DNA of 64,000 nucleotides from assembly GCA_016706225.1 (NCBI GenBank), contig JADJKB010000023.1, forward strand, positions 1-64,000, read 5' to 3'. This document shows positions 43,891-52,987 of this stretch, one piece after another (position 1 is the stretch's first letter; the number at the start of each line of letters is the position of its first letter). Position numbers and translations under genes: made by a program. A model generated the notes under the pieces. That model was given only the letters and a program-made list of their open reading frames with translations, did not search any database and was not told the origin of the DNA. This DNA is from Myxococcales bacterium (GTDB lineage: Bacteria; Myxococcota_A; Polyangia; Polyangiales; Polyangiaceae).

Positions 43891-45855
43891 ATGCAGCGCG
43901 CATCGGACGAACTGTCATCACGCGGGCGAGGCACGCTCGCGCCCGCGACTGCGCAGCTCGCTGCGTGGCTCCTGGTTGGCAGTGTCACCGCCGTTTGTAT
44001 GCAACTGGTCCTCGGCAACGCTCCCGAGGGTTGGCGCGTGCGAGCCCACCACCAACTACTGAACCTGGGGCAGCACTTCGCCCTCGGCGCCACGGCGCTG
44101 ATCGCGGTCGCGACCTGGCAACGAGTGGGCATCAAGCGGCGCCTCGCCGTGGTGCTCGCCTCGTTTGTCTTCTGGTCCTTGCTCGGCGCCTGGGTCTTGC
44201 CGGAAGATCTGGCCGTTTTCGCCTCGAAGCTCGCCGAGCGGGTGCCAACCGCGCTGGTCATGGGCGCGCTCATCGGCAGTGTCGCGCTGGGTCTTGCACT
44301 CGTACCGCTGACCTTCGGCCGGGGCCCGCGCTGGTTGAGGCTCGTATTGGGTGTCGTGTTCGCCCTGAGCTTGGGCATCGGCAACAACCTGATCCTGCGC
44401 GGTGACTACCCGGGGGTTCATCTCGTGATGGCCGTGGCCGAGGCGCTGTGTTTCGGCCTGGCCCTCAGCGAGGGCAACGACATGCCAGGTCGCGGGGTCC
44501 TGATCGGCGTCGCAGCCACGCTGCCCGTCGCGCTCTGGTCCCTCGTCGCGAGCCCGCCGAATGCCGTCGCGCTCGACATCACCCGCTCCTCGGGCAGCAT
44601 CGTCGCCCCGTGGTTGTCGCGCCTGCGACGCCCGCCGCTGCGCAACTGGACGCCCTCCACCGATCCGTGGCTCCGCTCACGCCGCGCTGCAGCCGACGTC
44701 GCGCCAAGCAAGCCGACCGCACTGCCGAAGAACGGCATCGTGCTGGTCTTGACCGCGGACTGTGTGCGCGCCGACGTGGTGTCGAAACCGGGGAATCTTG
44801 CGCGCTTCCCCGCCCTCAGCCGGCTTCAACGTGAAGGCATCACTTTCACGCAGGCTCGAACCACCGCCCCGGCCACCACGCAGGCCATCACGTCGATCTT
44901 CACCAGCACGTTCTACTCCCAGCTTCAGTGGGCGAACCTCCCGGGCAAGGGTGCCGAGTATTACTACCCGCACCTCGACAAGACTCCTCGACTCGGGGAG
45001 CTCTTGAGCCAGGCCCAGGTGCACACCGCAAGTGTGCAGGGGCTGCCCGGCATCAGTGCGCGCACGGGGCTCGTGCGTGGCATCCAGACCGAGCGCATCC
45101 TGCCGCCCGCGGGCGGACGCTTCGCCGGCTCGGAGCTGCAGCTTCCGGTCATCTTGGAGGTCCTCGAGGCACAGCGTGCGGGCCCGCTGTTCTTGTATGC
45201 CCACTTCGATGACCCACACGCGCCCTATGATCGCGCGGGCAACGAAGGCTCGGCCTTCGAGCGCTACCTGCGCGAGGTCGGGCTGGTGGACACGGCGCTC
45301 GGCGCGATCCTGACGAAGGTCGACGAGCTGGGCATCGCGGACCGCACCGCCGTCCTGTTCTCGGCCGATCACGGCGAGGCGTTCGGCGAACATGGCGCCA
45401 AGCTCCACGCCACCTCGCTCTACGACGAGCTCTTGCGAGTCCCGCTCTTGGTGCGGCTCCCGGGTTTCAGCCCGCGCGTCATCGACGAGCCCGTGTCGCT
45501 GGTCGATATCGAGCCGAGCATCCTCGACCTGTTCGGGCTGCCGACACCAGGCCTCGCCATGGGACAGAGCCTGGTTCCGTTGATGCGCGACGGCGGACCC
45601 CCGCTCGAACGCCCGCTCGCCTTCGAGTCGGGTCGGGCGATCCGCGCCGTCTTGTTCCGCGACCGGATGAAGCTGATTCAAAACCTGCGCGCCGGCACCG
45701 TCGAACTGTTCGACCTCTCGGTCGATCCGGAGGAGCTGCACAACCTGGCCGACCGGAGCCCAAGAACCACCGACGAGCGCCTGCGCCGCACGGAACAACT
45801 GTTCGCCGCCCACCGCTTCGAGGCCCCGGGCTACGAGCTGCCGTTCGCTCGCTGA
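43891..45855 (+). CDS. membrane sulfatase/phosphoethanolamine-transferase-like AlkP protein
   Basis: A 654-residue protein. Residues about 20-240 contain six to seven membrane helices; from about 285 on there is an extracytoplasmic alkaline-phosphatase-superfamily domain. Metal and active-site elements are LTADCVRAD, TTAPATTQA, AHFDDPHAPYDRAG and SADHGEAFGEHG. The sulfatase signature C/S-x-P-x-R is replaced by T-A-P-A-T, so there is no formylglycine and the nucleophile should be Thr. This suits a phospho-group transferase or phosphodiesterase better than a sulfatase. It follows the GT21 gene by 112 bases on the same strand. I start at the ATG at 43891 after CTCC; the frame is open to 43783. 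Confidence 0.85.
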   Translation: MQRASDELSSRGRGTLAPATAQLAAWLLVGSVTAVCMQLVLGNAPEGWRVRAHHQLLNLGQHFALGATALIAVATWQRVGIKRRLAVVLASFVFWSLLGAWVLPEDLAVFASKLAERVPTALVMGALIGSVALGLALVPLTFGRGPRWLRLVLGVVFALSLGIGNNLILRGDYPGVHLVMAVAEALCFGLALSEGNDMPGRGVLIGVAATLPVALWSLVASPPNAVALDITRSSGSIVAPWLSRLRRPPLRNWTPSTDPWLRSRRAAADVAPSKPTALPKNGIVLVLTADCVRADVVSKPGNLARFPALSRLQREGITFTQARTTAPATTQAITSIFTSTFYSQLQWANLPGKGAEYYYPHLDKTPRLGELLSQAQVHTASVQGLPGISARTGLVRGIQTERILPPAGGRFAGSELQLPVILEVLEAQRAGPLFLYAHFDDPHAPYDRAGNEGSAFERYLREVGLVDTALGAILTKVDELGIADRTAVLFSADHGEAFGEHGAKLHATSLYDELLRVPLLVRLPGFSPRVIDEPVSLVDIEPSILDLFGLPTPGLAMGQSLVPLMRDGGPPLERPLAFESGRAIRAVLFRDRMKLIQNLRAGTVELFDLSVDPEELHNLADRSPRTTDERLRRTEQLFAAHRFEAPGYELPFAR

Positions 45856-45951
45856 GCCGGCGGCTGTGCGAAAACGCGGCACCCGGGCCATGGGTCTGCG
45901 CGGGCCCTGGACCTTTGATCGCCGCGCATCGACCGTGTAGCTTTCAACGCC

Positions 45952-46488
45952 ATGAAGATCGAGACCGTCACCATCACGCGCCTCCGAGATGCTCTCCTGG
46001 CCAGCGGACGCCGGCCGACGATGGTTCTCTCCCCCGCCTACGAGACCCTCACGCGCGAGGGGCTCTTGAGTCAGGAGGAGACGATGACCTTGTCGCGCAT
46101 CGATCCACTGGCCGAGACCATGTTCTTGATGATGAGCGCCGACGGCAAGATCGAGGAAAGCGAGCGCGACGTCGTGCGCGGTGCCATTCGCGGCCTGAGC
46201 GACAACATCCTGCGCAGTGGCACCATCAACGTGATGCTCGAGAACTACCAGAAGCGGCTGGAAGAACAGGGACGCGACCAGCGGCTGCACGAGATCGCGG
46301 AGGAGATTTCGGCAGAGCCGAGCGAAGCCGAAGGTGCGTTTGCACTCGCAGCAGCCGTCGCGTTGGCGGACGAAGAGATCGCGGACGAAGAGAACGATTT
46401 GATCAATCAGCTCGCGGACTGGTTCGGAATTTCCGAGGAGCGCGCGGGCCAGATCCTGGATCAACTCGAAGAGGACAACCCAGACTGA
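45952..46488 (+). CDS. TerB-family protein
   Basis: A 178-residue all-helical soluble protein. The TerB/DjlA-like core has the two acidic metal-binding helices: LMMSADGKIEESERDVVRGA and, later, AVALADEEIADEENDLINQL. These are the paired D/E-rich motifs that bind divalent cations. TerB proteins occur in tellurite-resistance and phage-defence systems, but also as lone stress proteins; no other ter genes are present, so neither role is implied. Its last 28 bases overlap the 3' end of the convergent membrane enzyme gene (46461-46488). It lies 96 bases after the AlkP membrane protein. Confidence 0.82.
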   Translation: MKIETVTITRLRDALLASGRRPTMVLSPAYETLTREGLLSQEETMTLSRIDPLAETMFLMMSADGKIEESERDVVRGAIRGLSDNILRSGTINVMLENYQKRLEEQGRDQRLHEIAEEISAEPSEAEGAFALAAAVALADEEIADEENDLINQLADWFGISEERAGQILDQLEEDNPD

Positions 46489-48926
46489 GCGGGTTTGGTC
46501 GAGTTGCTCGGCAGCACACGCGCGAGGCCCGCTGCCAGGAGCCAGAGCAGGGCGAACGGAAGGTCGCCGAGGACTCGCAGCCCGGTCCAGAAGCTCGCGC
46601 CCGCGACCAGGAACATGCTCGCGAGGACCACGGTGCGCCCGAGGAACGCCAGGAACGCAACCTCGAGCACCACCCCGGAGAGCGGCGCGCCAAGCTGGGA
46701 CGCAAACGCGCCGAGCACCAGCCACAGGCCGAGCGCGTACTTCGAGATCAGCGCACTGCCCACGATCCAGGCGGGCACGTGGGGATCACCGAACCCTGCC
46801 ACTCCCCAGTCCATGGCGCCGAAATCGATGGCTCCCTGGATGCCGATGCGCTGCACGAACGTGAGGCCGAAGACAAAGCAGGCGATCAGCGCCAGCTGTC
46901 CGGGTTCGAGCGCGGACTCGACCTTGCCTGCCAAGGCGCGATGGCGCGCCAACGCCGCACCCACTCCGTCCGCCAGGAGCAGCGACGCCCCCAATGTCAG
47001 AAGCTCGATGTCGCGTGATACCCAAGCGTAGGTCGCGAGCGCCGCGAGCAGCGCCGGAAGGCGCTCCCGTCGCAGCACGAACACGACTGCCAGCGCGGCG
47101 TAACCGACCAGCAAGAGTCTCCCGGGCAACGGCGGTACAAAACGTCTCAGCACGAGCGCGCTGAGCGCGAGCACACCGAAGCCGAGCGCCAACAGCAGCC
47201 GGCGGCGATGCTCGGAGCGCACGGCGAGCACGAACACGCTCACACCGATCACGACGATGCCCGCCGCCAACGTCAGCCGGGGATCGTGGCGAAACCAGGC
47301 GGGGAAGAGCTCGCTCGTGCGAGTGCCGGGAAAAAAGAGCACGAACAGGCAGAGCGCGAGCAAGACGAGGTGCGCCGGGGGAAGAACCCGCGCCGCAGCC
47401 CGGAGTGTGCCGCGCGCCGAGTCGAGACCACCGACGAACACGATGAGCACACTCGCCACCGCCACCGCCACGTAGGCTTCGGGTTGTGCGTTGGTCGTGT
47501 AAGTCGCGATCAGAAATCCGGGTAGTACACAGAGCACCAGCCACGGCGAGCGAGCTGCGAGCGTCGCCACACGACCGGGGACGACGAGCGCCAGGAGCGC
47601 GGGAGTGTTGCCCAGGAAGAAGAGCAGGGCGCGTGCGGCGGTCGGGGTCGAGCCCGGTAGGCGTTCGACGCCCCAGGTCAAGAGAACGCCGAGCACGGCC
47701 ACCAGAGCGAGCGCCGCGATTTCAAGTGGCCTGCGACCCACCGCGCTGAGCGCGATGAACACGCCGAGCAGCCAGCTCGCCAGGACGAGCCAAGGCACGG
47801 CAGGAGAACCGAGACCGCCGCTGTTGTCGAAGGCGCGATCGACGGCTCGGACCTCGGCACGGGCCGTCGTGATGGGGGTCGGCCCATCCACACAACTCAC
47901 CCGTTCCGCGGACGAACCCAGGGCCGCTGCCGCAGCAAATTGCTGCGCGCGAGCCGCGTCGGCGCAGGCAAGCTGCGCCCGCGCGGCCTCGGACAGATCG
48001 AGCATTTCCACCAGCACGTGCCCCCGGGAGTGTTTGGGTGTCGGCAGACCCAGGAGCGCCGCGAAGGTCCCGGCGAGATCCGCCTGGTCGATGGCACCAC
48101 TCGCACGAAAACCCCGCGCAATGCCCGGGCCGCGAGCGAACAGCGCGGTCCGGCGCTGGATCGGCACGTCCGCCCCGTGGGTACCGCTGTCTGCCGCGCC
48201 GTGATCGCCCGCCACGACGACCGTCCAATCGGGCGAAAGCTCGTCCAGAAACTGGAACAAGTCGCGGTCGAAACCGCGAATGTGCTCGGTGAAGCGCGAG
48301 CTCGGAACCGTGTACGCGTGCGCCTGGTGATCGGGTGTCACGAAGTGGACCACGAGCACGTCGGGGTTCTTCGCGCGAAGCTCCCGCGCATCTCGAAAGG
48401 TGATCGGATTGAAGTCGACGTCGATGGCAACACCCTCCGGGTCGAGCCGCCGCTCGCTGAAGGCTGCGCCGTACATCTCGACCCAGGCGGGATCCCCCAC
48501 ACTCATCAGCGTGAGACCCGCTTGCCGCGCGGAGATCAACCACGAGTCGAAGGGCGGCGGCTCGGGGTTCACGTTGCGCACGACCTGCTCGAAGCTGCCG
48601 CGTTGACCGGTGCCAATCGTCAGAATGGCGCTGGTGGTCATCGACACCCGCCCGGCCATCAGCTCGCCGCCCGCTTCTTCGCGCAGGGCGCGTGCCGTGC
48701 CGGGCATGCGCTCTGGATCGGTGGCGACGTCGTAGCGCAGACCGTCGACGACCACGAAGAGCAGGTGCCGGGTCAGGCGTTTCGCCGGCGCCATGGCGGT
48801 CTCGAAGGGCGGTGGCGTGCGGGCCGGGATCACCACGCGGAGCACGGCGAACAGCACCAGCCCCACCAGGAGCGCGCTGAGCCCGAGGGCCAGAATCGAT
48901 CGGCCGCGGTCGAGACGGGAGGTCAT
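46461..48926 (-). CDS. polytopic AlkP-superfamily protein, GPI-ethanolamine-phosphate-transferase-like (second of pair)
   Basis: An 821-residue protein with one N-terminal helix (about 10-33), an extracytoplasmic AlkP-type domain (about 45-370), and then about 12 helices filling the rest. Active-site elements are FVVVDGLRYDVATDP, the Thr-nucleophile region SMTTSAILTIGTGQRG, VHFVTPDHQAHAY and VVAGDHGAADSGTHG. The combination of the VDGLRYD opening, a T-x(n)-TG segment before a conserved N, and a large C-terminal membrane domain is that of eukaryotic PIG-N/PIG-O/PIG-G, which add ethanolamine phosphate to GPI mannose. Bacteria lack GPI, so the acceptor is unknown. It starts 6 bases after the stop of its paralog, in one operon. 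Confidence 0.82.
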   Translation of the reverse strand: MTSRLDRGRSILALGLSALLVGLVLFAVLRVVIPARTPPPFETAMAPAKRLTRHLLFVVVDGLRYDVATDPERMPGTARALREEAGGELMAGRVSMTTSAILTIGTGQRGSFEQVVRNVNPEPPPFDSWLISARQAGLTLMSVGDPAWVEMYGAAFSERRLDPEGVAIDVDFNPITFRDARELRAKNPDVLVVHFVTPDHQAHAYTVPSSRFTEHIRGFDRDLFQFLDELSPDWTVVVAGDHGAADSGTHGADVPIQRRTALFARGPGIARGFRASGAIDQADLAGTFAALLGLPTPKHSRGHVLVEMLDLSEAARAQLACADAARAQQFAAAAALGSSAERVSCVDGPTPITTARAEVRAVDRAFDNSGGLGSPAVPWLVLASWLLGVFIALSAVGRRPLEIAALALVAVLGVLLTWGVERLPGSTPTAARALLFFLGNTPALLALVVPGRVATLAARSPWLVLCVLPGFLIATYTTNAQPEAYVAVAVASVLIVFVGGLDSARGTLRAAARVLPPAHLVLLALCLFVLFFPGTRTSELFPAWFRHDPRLTLAAGIVVIGVSVFVLAVRSEHRRRLLLALGFGVLALSALVLRRFVPPLPGRLLLVGYAALAVVFVLRRERLPALLAALATYAWVSRDIELLTLGASLLLADGVGAALARHRALAGKVESALEPGQLALIACFVFGLTFVQRIGIQGAIDFGAMDWGVAGFGDPHVPAWIVGSALISKYALGLWLVLGAFASQLGAPLSGVVLEVAFLAFLGRTVVLASMFLVAGASFWTGLRVLGDLPFALLWLLAAGLARVLPSNSTKPAQSGLSSSS

Positions 48927-48932
48927 GAACGC

Positions 48933-51413
48933 TCAGCCCTCGGCGCTCGGAGCTGAGCCGAGAAGAGCCTCACGTCGCCCGCCGAGCGCAAGCACCGCCA
49001 CGAGCGCGAGCAGGCACATCACCACTACCGATCCCAGCTCACCCAGCATGCGGAAGCGCGACCAGAAACTCACCGGCGGAGCGTACAGAATTGCAGCCAT
49101 CGTCGCGAGTCGAAGCACGCTGGCCGCCGACAGCAGCTGCAGCGACGATCTCACGACGGCAAAGGGCAGCCAGCGCAGGAACGCGCCAGCGACCAGGCTG
49201 AGGGCAATGACGTATTTTGCGATCAGTGCCAGCATGATTCGAGACGGTGGCACCGCGATGCTGTCGAAGGTGCCCGCTCCGAAGTCGAGCGTGCCGAAAT
49301 CGAGGCCACGCTGCAGACCGACGCGGGTGGCAAACGCCATGGCAAACACGGCGCAGGTGGAGAGTACGATGCTCCAAGCGAGGGGCGGACCGCCGGTTGT
49401 TCGGCGCATGCTGCGCCCGGCGAGAAATCCGATGCCCTCGGCCGCGAGTCCGAGGGCCGCCACCGCGGGCAGCTCGACCGCCCGCGACACCAGCCCGTAG
49501 CCCGCGAGAAAACACAGACGCGCTAGCAACGTGCGACCACGCGCCGCAGACGCGAGCCCAGCCAGCGGCAGAGCCACGAGCAGGCCGAGCCCCAGCGTCG
49601 CGGGCAGGTGGGATCTCGATGAGAACGCAGCGATGACCAGCGGGATACCAACCGCGAGCTCGAGCCCGAGCTCTCGCGCGGCCCGCGTGGCTCGCTCGAG
49701 TGAAATCGCGACGAGGACCCACAACACAGCCAGGGCTGCACCCACCGCGAGCTCCCGCGGCGAGAGCCACGAGCCGATTGGATCTTCTCTCACCGCTCCC
49801 AGCCGCAACGCAACACCGACGCCAATCGCCGCCGCGGCGACCGAGATCCCCACGCTCACGTCTCGCTCGAAGACGGCGCGGGAAGCGCGAACGACTCCCA
49901 CCAAACACACCGCGAGCACGACGCCGGACTGAACCTGGGTGTTGGTCGGAAACGACGCGATGAAGAACCCGGGCACCAGCGCGAGCGCAAAGAAAGGCCA
50001 GCTTCGATACAAACGCTCGGCGGTGCGGGGTGAGAGCGCAACCGCTGCGAACAGCAGCGTGGAGAGCCAGGTCACGATCGCGCGCGAGTCGTTCCAAGGT
50101 GGCAACGTGCGATCGACCTGGGTCGTGAGGGCCAGGCAGAGCGCGGCGCTGCCCGTCAGCGCGAACCCGGCTCGATATGTGGCGCCTCTCTGTGAGAGGC
50201 CCAACAAACGCGGCGCGAGCAGACCAAAGACCAGCAGCACCGCCAGCGCCTCGAACAGACCCGACACGCCGCGATTGGCGGCGCGGAGCGCGAGCAGCTC
50301 GTCCCAGACGCGCGACAGCTCCCGCGCGGCCGAGACCCGCTCCGGCTCCGCGGCGTCAGCCTTGCAGGTGGCGAACAATTCGGGGTGCTCCGCCTCGAGC
50401 GACGGCTCCCCCGCAGCCCGCGACAAAAGGGCGAGCCGCGAGACTTCCCCACACGCGAGTTTACCCGCGTCACCCACAGGCAAATCGAGGAGCCCGAGGG
50501 CGGGGCTTCCAACCCCATGCGCCGGGCTTGCCACACCGAGCAATGCGGCGAACGTGGACGCCAGATCGACCTGATCGAGCTTCAGTTTTTGTCCGGGTTT
50601 GATGCCGGGCCCGTAAGCGAAGAACGGCGTGCGACGCTCGAGATCCGAGTCCACACCGTGGTTGCCGTTCGACAATGCGCCGTGATCACTCAGCACCGCG
50701 ACGGTCGTGTCTTTGGGCAGTGAAGCCAGAAAACGAGCCAGCCCTGCGTCGAGGCGCAGCAGGAATTGGCGAAAGGTCGGGGAGAACACCCCGAACGAGT
50801 GGCCTTGATGATCACTCGCGAAAAAGTGAATCACCGACAGGTTCGGTAGCTGACCCGAGCTGACCCAGCGCCCGGCGTCCGCCAGTAGCTCCGCGGAGTC
50901 GTCGATGTCGAGGGCCAGATCGCCCGGACTCAGGCGCTCTTGATCGAACTCACCGTAGGCCTGCCTCCAGACTGGATCACCAATCAAACCGACGCGCAGT
51001 CCCGCCGCCCGCGCGTTCGTGAAGAGGTCGTTGGCGGTCGTGCGCCGGGCGTGCACGTTGAGCACAATCTGGCTGAAGTCACCGCGCGTTCCGGTGCCCA
51101 GTGAGAGCACCGCTGCGCTGGTCATGGTGATGCGCCCCGCCCAGACCTCTGCGCTCGACTCCTCGCGCATGTAACGCGCGAGGTTCGGCGCCCGCTCCGG
51201 ATCGGTGGCGAAGTCGTAGCGAAGCCCGTCGATCACCACCAGCACCAGCCTCTTCGTCAGCGGCTGGAGCACCGGCGATTGCGGCTTCACGGACGGATAG
51301 ACCGCGCCCCGCGTCAGGTAGAGCAGCACGGGCACGAGCAAGAGCACGACGGCAACGAGCGCCAGCCAGGCCGCCGCCCGGGGCCGCAAGGGCGTTGCCG
51401 CGGTGTCGGCCAT
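48933..51413 (-). CDS. polytopic AlkP-superfamily protein, GPI-ethanolamine-phosphate-transferase-like (first of pair)
   Basis: An 826-residue paralog of the next gene with the same plan: N-terminal helix (about 12-35), AlkP domain (about 50-380), then about 12 membrane helices. Active-site elements are LVVIDGLRYDFATDPERAPN, TMTSAAVLSLGTGTRGDF (Thr nucleophile), FFASDHQGHSFG and VLSDHGALSNGNHG. Side by side the two share DGLRYD, ATDPER, GTG-RG-F, GDP and DHGA at matching positions, so they arose by tandem duplication but have diverged widely. I start at the ATG at 51413; the longer frame to 51710 is low-complexity and overlaps a divergent gene. Transfer of a phospho-alcohol to an envelope glycan or lipid is inferred. 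Confidence 0.82.
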   Translation of the reverse strand: MADTAATPLRPRAAAWLALVAVVLLLVPVLLYLTRGAVYPSVKPQSPVLQPLTKRLVLVVIDGLRYDFATDPERAPNLARYMREESSAEVWAGRITMTSAAVLSLGTGTRGDFSQIVLNVHARRTTANDLFTNARAAGLRVGLIGDPVWRQAYGEFDQERLSPGDLALDIDDSAELLADAGRWVSSGQLPNLSVIHFFASDHQGHSFGVFSPTFRQFLLRLDAGLARFLASLPKDTTVAVLSDHGALSNGNHGVDSDLERRTPFFAYGPGIKPGQKLKLDQVDLASTFAALLGVASPAHGVGSPALGLLDLPVGDAGKLACGEVSRLALLSRAAGEPSLEAEHPELFATCKADAAEPERVSAARELSRVWDELLALRAANRGVSGLFEALAVLLVFGLLAPRLLGLSQRGATYRAGFALTGSAALCLALTTQVDRTLPPWNDSRAIVTWLSTLLFAAVALSPRTAERLYRSWPFFALALVPGFFIASFPTNTQVQSGVVLAVCLVGVVRASRAVFERDVSVGISVAAAAIGVGVALRLGAVREDPIGSWLSPRELAVGAALAVLWVLVAISLERATRAARELGLELAVGIPLVIAAFSSRSHLPATLGLGLLVALPLAGLASAARGRTLLARLCFLAGYGLVSRAVELPAVAALGLAAEGIGFLAGRSMRRTTGGPPLAWSIVLSTCAVFAMAFATRVGLQRGLDFGTLDFGAGTFDSIAVPPSRIMLALIAKYVIALSLVAGAFLRWLPFAVVRSSLQLLSAASVLRLATMAAILYAPPVSFWSRFRMLGELGSVVVMCLLALVAVLALGGRREALLGSAPSAEG

Positions 51414-51505
51414 TGGGGCGGCAGAGTGTCGAGCGACCCGCCGCCTTGTCAAGCCGAGGGAAGTCGACGGTTGACAGGCTCGCCGACCCCGTCGACCTTC
51501 GCGCC

Positions 51506-52012
51506 ATGAGCGACGAGAGCGCCGCCGAAGAGACCCAGCAAGAAGCGGCGGTCGAGGCTCGCGACGAGACAGCGGAAGTCGAAGCTCGGGACGAGGAGGC
51601 TGCGCCGCCCATCTTGGATCCGCTCGCGACCGCGGCCGAGGCCGACGTGCTCGCGGTCGAGACCTTCGCCTCGCGTGCGGACTGGCTCGGCAAGGCCAGC
51701 TTCGCCGCATCGGCGCTCACGCTCGTGCTCGCGCTGGTCGCCCTCGCCGGGCGCGCAGACGCTGGCCTCTTTTTCTATCTGGGGCCCTTGGCGCTGGCAA
51801 ACCTCGCGATCGGTGTCTTCCTTCGACGTGCGAGCGTTGCGCTGGCGGACGCGGCAAGGACTCGTCTCTCGGGGCGCACCTCACTGATGTCGGGACTGCG
51901 CGAGCTGCACAAGGTGCTCGGAGTGCAGCTCTTGGCCACCGGGTTCCTGGTGTTCTTGCTGGTGGTCGCGCTCTTGGTCGCAGCTGCGTTCCAGCGTGCG
52001 ACGGAGATCTGA
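51506..52012 (+). CDS. small hypothetical membrane protein
   Basis: Unrecognised 168-residue protein. Residues 1-55 are acidic and Ala/Glu-rich (repeated EARDE), probably disordered and cytoplasmic. Three hydrophobic stretches follow (about 70-88, 92-108 and 142-165), separated by a basic loop (FLRRASVALADAARTRLSGR). The start ATG at 51506 is divergent from the polytopic transferase pair across 92 bases, so a shared control region is possible. It converges on the FGE-like gene, three bases away. Nothing in the sequence assigns a function. Confidence 0.65.
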   Translation: MSDESAAEETQQEAAVEARDETAEVEARDEEAAPPILDPLATAAEADVLAVETFASRADWLGKASFAASALTLVLALVALAGRADAGLFFYLGPLALANLAIGVFLRRASVALADAARTRLSGRTSLMSGLRELHKVLGVQLLATGFLVFLLVVALLVAAAFQRATEI

Positions 52013-52015
52013 GCT

Positions 52016-52987
52016 TCAGCTCGGATTGCGCACGCAGCGGAAGCCAAGCCCGGGCACCCGATAGGTCTTCTTCGACCCCGCGCGCCAGGTGACCTTGAGC
52101 GCTTCCTTGCTGCGGTTCCAACCACCACCGCGGAGAGCCCGCACGTAACACTCACCCGGCACGCTCGGGTGCGCCTGCGGGCTCGGGTCCACGACCTTGC
52201 CGTCCGGGTAGCTCACGTAACAATCGTTGGTCCACTCCCAGAGGTTACCCCCGAGATCGTAGAGATCGCCCGCGGGCCAGCTGCTTTTGCCCTTCGGGTG
52301 GGCCTTGACCTTGCTCGTTCCGCCGCCGTGACAGCCGACGTCTCCTGCCGGGTCCGAGTGGGGAGAACCGCCCGGCGTGAAGTCGGCCGTGCCGTTGTCA
52401 CACGTCGGTGTTTCGTCACCCCAAGGATAGACGCGTCCGTCGCCGTGACCGGCCGCCCACTCGAACTGTGCCTCGCTGGGCAGAGCCTTGCCTGCGCTCT
52501 CGCAGAAGTGCTTGGCCTGAGCGAAGTTCACCATGTTGATCGGATGATCGTCGCGGTGATACTCGGTTCGGAAGTTACTGTTCAGATCGTTGAGCTGAGG
52601 AATGGTGCAGGTCCCCGAGTCCACGCACTTTCGATAGGCCGCCACCGTCACCTCGGTTGCGTCCATGCAGAACGGTTTGGTGAGCACCACGACGTGCTTC
52701 TGGTCCATCGCCCCGCGCACGCCGCGTCCCATCTTGAAGCCGTCCGCTCCCGTCGCGGGAATGAAGACCTCCGCCGGCGGGCACGCGGCGACGCAGCGCT
52801 CCGCCTCACAGCGTTCGATGGAGCTGCAGGCCGGCGAACAAACCGCAGCAGGTGGCGCCGCACTCGCAGAGGGCAGAGCGGCTGCCGCCGGCTTCGAAGC
52901 GGCGCTGGCCGACGGCACCGGTGAGTCGTGGCCTCCACGGCCGCATCCGGAGAGGCTCACAGCCAAGATCAGCGTGGCTCGACGCAT
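52016..52987 (-). CDS. formylglycine-generating-enzyme-family (SUMF1/EgtB-like) lipoprotein
   Basis: A 323-residue lipoprotein with lipobox SLSGC near residue 14 and an Ala/Ser/Pro linker. The FGE-sulfatase fold follows from about 85: FCMDATEVTVAAYRKCVDSG, PINMVNFAQAKHFCESAGKALPSEAQFEWAA, YPWGDE, DLGGNLWEWTNDCY, and the closing RGGGWNR...GFRCVR. Such secreted relatives are usually not sulfatase activators; they include non-heme enzymes and ligand-binding proteins. The neighbouring AlkP proteins have Thr nucleophiles and do not need formylglycine, so a maturase role is unlikely. Its ATG overlaps the CapA-like stop by one base (TGATG at 52985-52989), so it is translated after CapA. Confidence 0.86.
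   Translation of the reverse strand: MRRATLILAVSLSGCGRGGHDSPVPSASAASKPAAAALPSASAAPPAAVCSPACSSIERCEAERCVAACPPAEVFIPATGADGFKMGRGVRGAMDQKHVVVLTKPFCMDATEVTVAAYRKCVDSGTCTIPQLNDLNSNFRTEYHRDDHPINMVNFAQAKHFCESAGKALPSEAQFEWAAGHGDGRVYPWGDETPTCDNGTADFTPGGSPHSDPAGDVGCHGGGTSKVKAHPKGKSSWPAGDLYDLGGNLWEWTNDCYVSYPDGKVVDPSPQAHPSVPGECYVRALRGGGWNRSKEALKVTWRAGSKKTYRVPGLGFRCVRNPS

Noticed and set aside
45952..46488. TerB as part of a tellurite-resistance or phage-defence system
   Set aside because: No terC, terD, terF or associated genes are present; a lone TerB gives no support for a defence island.
52016..52987. FGE-like protein as a formylglycine maturase for the nearby sulfatase-like proteins
   Set aside because: The AlkP proteins at 43891-51413 have Thr at the nucleophile position and no C/S-x-P-x-R motif, so they need no formylglycine. 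The FGE-like protein is a lipoprotein of the broader family.
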